Assembly (NCBI GenBank): GCA_018239895.1
Contig: JAFEGL010000036.1
Location: forward strand, 1 to 61,838
Reading direction: 5' to 3'
Origin: Verrucomicrobiota bacterium
GTDB lineage: Bacteria > Chlamydiota > Chlamydiia > Chlamydiales > SM23-39
DNA length: 61,838 nt
Part shown: one piece after another, positions 57,701-61,838 of the stretch
How the letters are laid out: each line of letters opens with the position of its first letter
How positions within the stretch are numbered: the stretch's first letter is position 1
Notes under the pieces: generated by a model
Seen by the model: only the letters and a program-made list of their open reading frames with translations
The model's database searches: none
What the model was told of the DNA's origin: nothing
Translations under genes and position numbers: made by a program

Positions 57701-57792
57701 CCGGAGCTGCCACCAACTTGACTCAGGCGACAGGATATCTGACTGTACAGATCAATGGCGTTAGCTGCCAAATACCGTTCTTTGATCCATAA
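48709..57792 (+). CDS. Giant six-propeller fibre-like protein, class C copy 2 (C2)
   Basis: An intact 3027-residue protein starting MSYDTGNFSLFNT, with stop TAA; last gene of cassette 2. No signal peptide or membrane segment is seen. The head has the class C segment TATGGSVSSAFSLYVTGP. Seven-blade propellers lie at about 49377-50542, 50838-51972, 52269-53416, 53712-54826, 55118-56192 and 56491-57578. Propeller 2 corresponds blade by blade with C1 propeller 2 (for example IQ where most blades have VP in blade 5). Blades 5-7 of propeller 5 are short. The last blade of the gene closes QFPAYIGPK, losing the RIDAYPGP form. The cap is the most divergent of the six, ending NGVSCQIPFFDP instead of QKIPYYN. 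Function not recognised; it should share a role with C1. Confidence 0.96.
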   Translation: MSYDTGNFSLFNTANNLSILTANLISPTFAFPSGTVAGSLGGRLIAATASPSGALSSFYAEQIALTLTATGGSVSSAFSLYVTGPTVFSGTVANAYSLFVTPSSGAGSIINNYTAYFGGKVGIGTTTPLNLLDVPSGVVIGANAGALTAPTNGLIVSGSIGVATPTPAFSVDVNGIMSANRVYSAQTTYNTQNLQVFEGNSQGGFGGGSLGTQKAFNLGTFAEFDMSSFVNPSSVGYFGAVFDGRYIYYVPNYNGVTVSGFATRYDTTLPFNASASYATYDLTANVFFQSLGFQGGIFDGRYIYYVPNQFISNGVSGTVTRYDTTLPFTSSSSYATANMASLVSGNSRGYSGAVFDGRYLYYVPNILNATAPTYNGQITRYDTTASFTTGGSYSTFDLATISTDNRGYNGGAFDGRFVYFTPYLPGSGSTLSGNLVRYDTTTSFGSAGSYSFFDVSVLNTQARGFWGAIFDGRYLYLAPYYNGTNYSGLAVRYDTTLSFSTSTSFAFFDMAINISTQSIGFNGGVFDGRYVYYSPYGPNNVIILVVRYDTTLPFTASSSYATFDVKTQDAGLGTFSGIVYDGKYVYIVPFYNNFLPGAIGTVVRFDAYSGPQQTAATAVQSASGFAVGSYAGTTPPNGGLIVPGSVGVGVSSPASALDATGGVVSATRVYSNASTFNNQLINLAEGNNQGGFASGSIGTNKTISSNTTQFYNTALSLTVSVGFFGGVFDGRYVYYVPSVNSGSQSGKLLRYDSIGAFGASFSYTVFDTAVVQSNSVGFLGGIFDGRYLYLVPRSTDLSFSGQITRFDTTLSFTAATSYAFFDTGALNAFSRGFIGAIFDGTYIYFVPNFDGNQSAGQVTRYDTSQSFTSSGSYSFFDLRTNINSLCTGFYGGTYDGRYVYFSPLSNTTTISGQLTRYDTTLPFSASASYSTINLRTAVNSMSVGFIGSVFDGRYIYFIQTRNLLVLGGQITRYDTSSSFSASSSYAYFDTAAYLNSSSVGFQGGIYDGKYLYLVPNGSNNLGQITRYDTTLPFSTTAGYSVFNTASAQSNSKGFVGAVYDGKYIYFVPNNVTASLFGQITRIDAYSGSQATAITAQQAAGGFSIGAFAGTAPPTGGLIVSGNTGIGTSNPTVQLDVGSGVVNSARIYTTGLTTNNQLINIAEGNNQGGYSSGVVGTNKIMGLSTTLTFDMSALVNSNAVGFQGVVFDGRFIYFVPNTNLQPTNSGLISRYDTTQSLSASASYAVFDSIVLNSQSCGFEGGLFDGRYVYFVPNGVNSFGLITRYDSSLSFTNVNSYAVYDTKLNINSLSFGFFGGIFDGRYIYYAPFMAATRSGQITRFDTTASFTTASSYSIFNAATVNTLNNGFIGGVYDGQYVYYVPNLNILSTGSGQILRYDTSQSFSSSASYSFFDMKANVNSLCFRFYGGVYDGRYVYFIPFKGISGIASGVIARYDTNLPFSTAGSYASFDLTANINSLANGFEGGVFDGRYLYLVPNQNANFDFGYYVTRYDTTMSFSSSASYSILDTSTINSPSVGFSGAIFDGKYIYFVPFSNTFTRSGLITRIDAYPGVRATALLANQAPNGFTIGNFAGLIPPVNGLLASGSVGVGVATPATVLDVGLGVVSASKVMVPGTTLVNQLVTLAEGNSQSGLGSGVPGSQKTMSANTTLVYNTIGINTGSLGFSGSVFDGRFLYFVPNAMGQITRYDTTLPYSLSTSYTVFDTAANLNSNSLGFRGGIFDGRYVYLVPNSNSATRSGQITRYDTTNLFATAVSYSLYDMGANVNSNSVGFFGAVFDGRYIYFVPNAHLTTLSGQITRFDTTASFTTASSYSNFDTKTAINSNSVGFAGGTFDGRYVYLAPNVNTQTLSGQITRYDTSLPFSTGTSYSIFNTQQLSNFSVGFIGAVFDGQYIYFVPNASPTSSYSGQITRYNTLASFSVSTSYDVYDTKGNLGASSSGFFGGMYDGRYLYLVPNQNGQVTRYDTTNLFTSSLSYTVFDTAASVNSNSTGFQGAAFDGKYLYLVPNGSGALGQITRLDAYPGQQFITYNNTVPSSTGFSIGTSYPAPLNGLLVVGSVGIGTTSPTSALSVAGPISANRIYQSGSTYNNQLIGLAEGNSQGGYGGGTPGTNKTMSSSTTALFDMSANVSSLSKGYFGGAFDGRYLYFSPDVSNNGFLQVTRYDTFQSFSASSSYSFFQLSSIDATTFAFHGAAFDGRYVYYIPYNSSNLTSGAGTAIRFDTTLSFTSSSSYASFNMATNVNANCVFFNGAVFDGRYLYYVPFFLANQSDRSGQIARYDTSASFTSASSYVVYDTAANVNPLSGGFFGSAFDGRYIYFAPNTSPGGGASGLILQYDTTLSFTSASSYATYDSTQNDAASVSYTGALFDGKYVYYYNSTKILRYDTAISFGASSSYTIFTISNYFASSGFTGAAFDGRYLYFSPNGTSILRYDATQSFAAAGSYTTQTNSVVNIGALFDGRYVYFIPNTTGQITRVDAYPGPQAALIAGSQAPNGFTIGTIMGPTATPNDLLVGGNIGVGTTTPGASLDVRGVLNARQQIRAGASTLINQSANLTAGTNQGGLGGGNAGSKNVVSSNSAAFFNSAAFVDTNSVGFSGAVFDGRYIYYVPNINAFGSNSGQITRYDTTLPLSSSNSYAIFNTGTIQSNSRGFAGGIYDGRYVYFIPNNNGALTGQITRFDTASAFSSSASYTFFDTTLVDANSKGFSGGVFDGRYLYLVPNANGQITQYDTTLPFTASSSYLVFDTTLVDPNSQIFRGGVYDGQYIYFVPSQTSSGQITRYDTTLGFATASSYSVFDTAASVQANSKGFSGAVFDGRYIYFVPFNNGTYSGQYTRFDTTLPFATAGSYSTYNLTFIDTHAVGFQGATFDGRFVYFTPNLNGYVVQYDTTAQSSATISYTVFNATQVSGNNQQFIGSITDGKYVYFVPNGNGSLGQILQFPAYIGPKMSYLNALKAPSGLGFNIFPIGSQLGLLNFPSANTSTTATAGAATNLTQATGYLTVQINGVSCQIPFFDP

Positions 57793-57852
57793 ATAATTGA
57801 TAGTTAGTTATTTAATAAAAAAATCAAGAGCTGGAGATTAAAAATAAATCCT

Positions 57853-57880
57853 TTGCATTTTCTTTTTGATAGGTTATTTA
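57853..57880 (+). promoter_or_regulatory. Possible promoter for the small gene and the last gene
   Basis: TTGCAT (57853-57858) and TATTTA (57875-57880) are 16 bases apart. It is about 35 bases upstream of the small gene. The AT-rich background makes this only a candidate. Confidence 0.35.
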
Positions 57881-57889
57881 AATTTTTAC

Positions 57890-57904
57890 ATACAAGATTT
57901 GTAT
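57890..57904 (+). promoter_or_regulatory. 15-base perfect palindrome before the small gene
   Basis: ATACAA-GAT-TTGTAT is a perfect 6-bp inverted repeat with a 3-base centre, just downstream of the candidate -10 and one base before the ribosome binding site (GAAGAG, 57905-57910). It could be an operator or a hairpin controlling translation. Short AT-rich palindromes also occur by chance. Confidence 0.4.
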
Positions 57905-57915
57905 GAAGAGATCCC

Positions 57916-58149
57916 ATGCACGAGTCGTTAATTGCCTGGAAAAATCATAATTTAAAAACTGAGAGAACATTTTGTTCTTTTTTCTGCACAGGAATTTTAT
58001 TTAATAGCGCAGGGTTGTATCCCAATTTCGAAATCGAAGAGGAGATAGATCACTTTTTGCAAAAAGAAAATGAGTTTCTGTTTTTTCAATTAAATTATAA
58101 CTACAGCTCAGGTTTTGAGATTGTAGAAGACATAATATACAAGGGTTAA
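57916..58149 (+). CDS. Small hypothetical protein, 77 residues
   Basis: An ATG 5 bases after GAAGAG opens a 77-residue frame; another ATG at 57903 is out of frame and soon stops. The protein is unlike the giant family: acidic, rich in Phe, Glu and Ile, with two cysteines spaced C-x-x-x-C (residues 20 and 24) in a hydrophobic stretch (about 19-33) and a charged helix-like segment (EIEEEIDHFLQKENE). I do not recognise it. Base composition is much more AT-rich than its neighbours, suggesting a different origin. Its stop is 7 bases before the ATG of the next gene, and its last codons contain that gene's ribosome binding site, so the two are probably translated together. A regulator or assembly partner of the next protein is possible but unsupported. 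Confidence 0.72.
   Translation: MHESLIAWKNHNLKTERTFCSFFCTGILFNSAGLYPNFEIEEEIDHFLQKENEFLFFQLNYNYSSGFEIVEDIIYKG
58141..58145 (+). promoter_or_regulatory. Ribosome binding site of the last gene, inside the small gene
   Basis: AAGGG lies in the final codons of the small gene, 11 bases before the ATG at 58157. The spacing is long but no better site exists. Confidence 0.6.
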
Positions 58150-58156
58150 TTGAAAT

Positions 58157-61100
58157 ATGAGTCATGTCACTCCGCAAAATCCGCAGTCTTCCACTACTGG
58201 AGGACTCCCCGTCAAATTAAATGCCAGCACGAACGACACGACGGTCTCTCCCAATTCGACCAATACGTTTTTTCTGATTGGTACGGGAGGGATTACAGTT
58301 TCTGGCGATGGGCCGACGAATAGCATCATTTTCTCAGGCGGCGGCGGTGGGTTTGTCAACTCAGTTTCAAGCGGCGGTACGGGGCGATCGGTTTTAACGG
58401 CGCATGGTGTTCTTTTGGGCGAAGGGGCAAGCCCAGTCAATGTAACGGCTCCTGGCTCCGATGGGCAACTCCTGATTAGTTCAACCGGAGCCGATCCGGT
58501 CTTCTCTTTTCTCACTTCTTCTGCAGGGACAATCTCTTTTGTCGCGGGACCTGGCCAATTGAATCTCGAAGTGGCGACGCCTGGGATCGGCCTCCCGTTG
58601 TCGGCTATAGATGGCGGCACGGGCCGGACCATTTTGACAGACCATGGAGTGATGCTCGGCGAGGGCGTTTCTAACGTCAATGTGACGGCAGCTGGAACGA
58701 ATGGGCAGGTCCTCATCGGTTCGACCGGAGCCGATCCCGCCTTTGCTCTCATTACCTCTACATCGGGAACGCTCAGTTTTGTTGTTGGCCCAGGGACCTT
58801 GAATATTGAGGTGGCTTTTACTGGAGGACTCTCCGGCACAGTTCCGGTAGGAAATGGGGGAACTGGGAGAACCGTTCTGACTTTGCACGGTGTTCTCCTC
58901 GGCGAAGGGTGCTCCAATGTCAATGTGACGGCAGCTGGCACAAATGGCCAAGTTCTCATCGGCTCCACGGGACTCGACCCGACCTTTTCTCTTCTCACTT
59001 CTTCAGGCGGCACCATTTCGTTTGTGACTGGAGCGGGACTTTTGAATCTCGAAGTGGCGACGCCGGGGCTCCCCGTACCCGTGCCTGTTGCCTTAGGCGG
59101 CACAGGGACGACCTCATTTGGCCAGACAACGAGCTCAGTCGTTTATTTCAATGGTTCCAATCTGGCTCCGATTGCCTCAGGAAATACGGGCGAACTTCTC
59201 TTTTCTCAGGGAGTGGGCTTCCCCCCTATATTCATGGCGGCTGGAGCGCCGGGCACGATCAACCTCACCGATAATTTTGGGACCTCAATTTCTTCTGCTT
59301 TCTTCTCGATTGTCGGGAACACAGCATCGGGATTTCCCCTTTATACCCAATTTGGCGGAACAAAACTTTTCATCAATCTAAATACAATTTCGGTAGTTTA
59401 CGGCGGAACGGGGCGCACTGTCCTCACCTCTTCGGGCGTTCTTCTCGGCAGCGGGTCAAACGCAGTTGACGTAACAGCTGCTGGCACCAACGGCCAAGTT
59501 CTTATTGGTTCAAGCACGGGAGATCCCTTTTTCTCTCTGATCACCTCTTCCGCCGGCACACTCACCTTTACGACAGGCCCTGGCCGGCTCAATATTGAAG
59601 TTGCTTCTGCTTTATCGAGTTTTGTACTTGTCCCAAGCGGCGGAACGGGGCGCACTGTCCTTACGACTTCAGGCGTTCTCCTCGGAGAAGGTTCCAATAG
59701 CGTCAACGTAACGGCTGCTGGCACCGACGGCCAAGTTCTCATTGGCTCCTCTACCGGCGATCCCGCTTTCTCGGCCATCACCTCTTCTGCAGGAACGCTT
59801 TCCTTCACAATAGGCCCCAATCTTCTAAATATCGAAGTGGTCTCGATTAGCTCGCTGACCGCACCTCTTTCTGTGACAAGCGGCGGGACAGGGCGGACCG
59901 TCCTTACGACCTCGGGCGTTCTGATTGGCGAAGGTTCCAACAACATCAACGTCACGGCTGCCGGGATCAACGGCCAAATTCTGATTGGCTCTTCTGCCGG
60001 CGATCCGGCTTTCTCCGCCCTCACCTCTTCTGCAGGGACTCTCTCGTTCACGCCAGGCCCAAATCTTCTCAATATTGAAGTGGTCTCTATCGGCACGCTG
60101 ATTGCGCCTCTTTCTGTTGCAAGCGGCGGGACGGGGCGGACCGTCCTCACGACGTCTGGCGTATTGTTGGGTGAAGGTTCCAACAACATCAATGCGACAG
60201 CTGCAGGTACCGACGGCCAGGTCCTCATCGGCTCATCCAGCGGCGATCCGGCCTTTTCTCAGATTACTTCTTCTTCCGGAACCCTTTCTTTCACGACAGG
60301 GCCTAATCTTCTCAATATCGAAGTAGTCTCCATCGGCTCATTGATCTCGCCTCTTTCCGTTCCGAGCGGCGGAACGGGACGCACTGTTCTTACTACATCG
60401 GGCGTCCTCATAGGCGAGGGCTCAAACAACGTGAATGTAACGGCTGCCGGCACCGACGGCCAAGTTCTCATCGGCTCATCAACCGGCGATCCCGCTTTTT
60501 CTGCCCTTACCTCTTCTGCAGGAACACTCTCTTTCACGACAGGGCCAAATCTTCTCAATATTGAAGTAGTCTCCATTGGCTCATTGATCTCGCCTCTTTC
60601 CGTTCCAAGCGGCGGGACGGGACGCACGGTCCTCACTACATCGGGAGTCCTTCTCGGCGAAGGTTCAAATAACATCAATGTAACGGCTGCCGGCACCAAC
60701 GGCCAAATTCTCATCGGTTCTAGCGCGGGCGATCCAGCTTTTTCTGCCCTCACCTCATCGGCAGGGACTCTCTCCTTCACTACAGGCGCCAATCTTCTCA
60801 ATATTGAAGTGGTCTCCATCGGCTCACTGATTACGCCTCTTTCAGTTCCCAGCGGCGGCACGGGACGCACGGTTCTAACTACTTCGGGCGTTTTGATTGG
60901 CGAGGGTTCCAATAATGTCAACGTCACGGCTCCCGGCACCGATGGCCAAGTCCTTATTGGCTCATCAACCGGCGATCCCTCCTTCTCTGCGATTACCTCT
61001 TCTGGAGGGACTCTCTCTTTCACGACAGGCCCGAATCTTCTCAATATCGAAGTGGTCTCCATCAGCTCGTTGATTACGCCTCTCTCTGTAACAAGCGGCG

Positions 61101-61838
61101 GGACCGGGCGCACCGTTCTTACGACCTCTGGCGTATTGCTGGGTGAAGGGTCTAACAATGTCAACGTGACGGCTGCCGGCACCGACGGCCAAGTCCTCAT
61201 CGGCTCATCTACCGGCGATCCCGCTTTTTCTCAGATCACCTCTTCTTCAGGGACTCTCTCTTTTACTGCGGGCCCGAATCTTCTAAATATCGAAGTGGTC
61301 TCGATTGGCTCATTGATTGCGCCGCTGACTGTTCCAAGCGGCGGGACAGGAAGAACCGTCCTGACTACTTCTGGAGTATTGCTGGGAGAAGGCTCCAACA
61401 ACGTCAACGTCACGGCTGCTGGAACGAACGGTCAAGTGCTCATCGGCTCCAGCGCAGGCGATCCTGCTTTTGCGACCATCACCTCTTTCACTGGCACCCT
61501 CACCTTCATCGTAAATCCGAATAACCTCAGCATCGATCTCGCAGCGCCCGTCCCGATCGGTTTTGGCGGGACAAACAATACTTCCTTTGGGACAACCAAC
61601 AGCAGCGTCCTTTACTTTGATGGAAGTAGGATCACCTCAGTTGGGCCTGGATCCACCGGTCAGATCCTCACGTCGAATGGGTCTGGAACCGCCCCCAGCT
61701 TCCAATCTCCGAGCATGCAGAGTGCAACGTCTCTCTCCTTGTCTGGGGTCATTACAGTGACTCCGCCCACTTCCATCGCACTCATCAATACCAGTTTTTC
61801 AATCACTGGACCCACCACGACAGCAGCCCTCTATTCTC
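58157..61838 (+). CDS. Class D fibre-like protein, 5' part only (GGTG repeat protein)
   Basis: The frame opens with ATG at 58157 (MSHVTPQNPQSS) and stays open for 1227 codons to the window end, so the 3' end is missing. No signal peptide is seen. The N-terminus (about residues 1-72) has the GTGGITVSGDG-type strand common in fibre-like proteins. Then come GGTGRT units: three at 58373, 58613 and 58856, a variant GGTGTTSFG unit at 59096, nine more at 59402-61340, and a GGTNNTSFG unit at 61565. Typical unit: GGTGRTVLTTSGVLLGEG, then NVTAAGT-x-GQVLIGS, GDPAF, SSAGTLSF, LNIEVVS. The end of the window matches the start of the first gene in the window, so a head, propeller and tail-fibre-like C-terminus probably follow. 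Long proline-rich frames on the other strand are antisense shadows of the repeat. Fibre or adhesin role inferred. Confidence 0.93.
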   Translation, partial: MSHVTPQNPQSSTTGGLPVKLNASTNDTTVSPNSTNTFFLIGTGGITVSGDGPTNSIIFSGGGGGFVNSVSSGGTGRSVLTAHGVLLGEGASPVNVTAPGSDGQLLISSTGADPVFSFLTSSAGTISFVAGPGQLNLEVATPGIGLPLSAIDGGTGRTILTDHGVMLGEGVSNVNVTAAGTNGQVLIGSTGADPAFALITSTSGTLSFVVGPGTLNIEVAFTGGLSGTVPVGNGGTGRTVLTLHGVLLGEGCSNVNVTAAGTNGQVLIGSTGLDPTFSLLTSSGGTISFVTGAGLLNLEVATPGLPVPVPVALGGTGTTSFGQTTSSVVYFNGSNLAPIASGNTGELLFSQGVGFPPIFMAAGAPGTINLTDNFGTSISSAFFSIVGNTASGFPLYTQFGGTKLFINLNTISVVYGGTGRTVLTSSGVLLGSGSNAVDVTAAGTNGQVLIGSSTGDPFFSLITSSAGTLTFTTGPGRLNIEVASALSSFVLVPSGGTGRTVLTTSGVLLGEGSNSVNVTAAGTDGQVLIGSSTGDPAFSAITSSAGTLSFTIGPNLLNIEVVSISSLTAPLSVTSGGTGRTVLTTSGVLIGEGSNNINVTAAGINGQILIGSSAGDPAFSALTSSAGTLSFTPGPNLLNIEVVSIGTLIAPLSVASGGTGRTVLTTSGVLLGEGSNNINATAAGTDGQVLIGSSSGDPAFSQITSSSGTLSFTTGPNLLNIEVVSIGSLISPLSVPSGGTGRTVLTTSGVLIGEGSNNVNVTAAGTDGQVLIGSSTGDPAFSALTSSAGTLSFTTGPNLLNIEVVSIGSLISPLSVPSGGTGRTVLTTSGVLLGEGSNNINVTAAGTNGQILIGSSAGDPAFSALTSSAGTLSFTTGANLLNIEVVSIGSLITPLSVPSGGTGRTVLTTSGVLIGEGSNNVNVTAPGTDGQVLIGSSTGDPSFSAITSSGGTLSFTTGPNLLNIEVVSISSLITPLSVTSGGTGRTVLTTSGVLLGEGSNNVNVTAAGTDGQVLIGSSTGDPAFSQITSSSGTLSFTAGPNLLNIEVVSIGSLIAPLTVPSGGTGRTVLTTSGVLLGEGSNNVNVTAAGTNGQVLIGSSAGDPAFATITSFTGTLTFIVNPNNLSIDLAAPVPIGFGGTNNTSFGTTNSSVLYFDGSRITSVGPGSTGQILTSNGSGTAPSFQSPSMQSATSLSLSGVITVTPPTSIALINTSFSITGPTTTAALYS
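58373..61564 (+). repeat. Tandem GGTG repeat array, 81-residue period
   Basis: GGTG units start at 58373, 58613, 58856, 59096, 59402, 59639, 59882, 60125, 60368, 60611, 60854, 61097 and 61340. From 59639 to 61340 all seven spacings are exactly 243 bases; earlier ones are 237-243 except a 306-base variant, and the last is 225. The central units are highly alike at DNA level, a substrate for copy-number change. It is a coding repeat, not CRISPR. Confidence 0.92.

Larger units (their letters stand above)
30427..57792 (+). repeat. Cassette 2 (A2-B2-C2) of the duplicated three-gene unit
   Basis: Three giant genes with 9-base gaps, about 27.4 kb, collinear gene by gene and module by module with 3044-30234. 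The internal gene order, size ranking (A longest) and stop codons are the same. It has a 192-base upstream region of its own and no obvious terminator at its end. Confidence 0.88.
57793..57915 (+). other. AT-rich gap between cassette 2 and the small gene
   Basis: No gene is seen in these 123 bases. They are clearly more AT-rich than the coding sequence upstream. A weak AAATAA/TTATTT hairpin near the stop is followed by A rather than T residues, so it is not a terminator on this strand. The possible promoter and palindrome are listed separately. Confidence 0.6.

Noticed and set aside
3044..57792. LDV motifs in linkers as integrin-binding sites
   Set aside because: LDVxG is part of the common GIGT-x-x-P...LDVxG fibre linker and is best explained by that fold; no host-binding evidence.
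58162..59103. Long proline-rich frame on the minus strand, and similar ones at 59398-60228 and 60259-61200
   Set aside because: They are antisense to the GGTG repeat; the periodic RTVRPVPPL pattern is the complement of GGTGRTV codons. No ribosome binding site or independent conservation is visible.
58373..61564. CRISPR-like array
   Set aside because: The unit is 243 bases, in frame and coding throughout, with no short palindromic repeat and unique spacer structure.
1..61838. Prophage or phage genome
   Set aside because: Fibre-like motifs are present, but no capsid, terminase, portal, tape-measure, lysis or integrase gene is seen; a phage origin is neither shown nor excluded.

Overview
WHAT IT IS. 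The window is almost entirely coding, all on the + strand, and is filled by one family of giant repeat proteins. Six intact genes of about 9 kb (2975-3086 codons each) lie end to end from 3044 to 57792. They are flanked by the 3' end of a related gene (1-2936, 5' end outside the window) and the 5' part of another (58157-61838, 3' end outside). One small unrecognised AT-rich gene (57916-58149) precedes the last. Purine-rich Shine-Dalgarno sequences, gaps of 9-12 bases, intrinsic terminators and uninterrupted standard-code reading frames indicate a bacterium or a bacterial virus. No rRNA, tRNA, housekeeping gene, phage structural gene or transposase is present to narrow this further, so I do not name a taxon.

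LAYOUT. (1) 1-2936: C-terminal part of a fibre-like protein (class D), then a strong terminator at 2970-3001. (2) 3044-30234: three giant genes A1, B1, C1 in one operon, then a terminator at 30243-30276. (3) 30235-30426: intergenic region with a possible promoter and inverted repeats. (4) 30427-57792: three giant genes A2, B2, C2. (5) 57793-58156: AT-rich island with a 15-base palindrome and the small gene. (6) 58157 to the end: N-terminal part of a second class D protein with an 81-residue repeat.

MAIN RESULT. The six giant genes are two copies of a three-gene cassette in the order A-B-C, A-B-C. Start peptides, head domains, inter-module linkers, C-terminal caps and even stop codons (A TAG, B TGA, C TAA) pair A1 with A2, B1 with B2 and C1 with C2. 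Every giant protein has a head, then six modules, then a short cap. Every module is a linker (G-x-VGIGT-x-x-P, LDVxG, NNQ, QGGFGGG) followed by a block that I count as exactly seven blades of about 45-60 residues. Each blade has FDGRYVYF near its start and RYDTT later. That is 36 propeller-like blocks in the six genes and one more in the first partial gene: 37 blocks and 259 blades with no exception found by eye. Seven-bladed beta-propellers strung along a phage-tail-fibre-like scaffold are the most economical reading.

HOW THEY MAY WORK TOGETHER. The GIGT-x-x-P / LDVxG linkers, the GGTG repeats and the C-terminal domains are of the kind found in phage tail-fibre-like and large bacterial adhesin-like proteins. 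The three co-transcribed subunits are collinear in length and module number, which would suit a long composite fibre, but that is inference. No signal peptide, transmembrane segment or cell-wall anchor is visible in any complete giant protein, so location and export are unknown.
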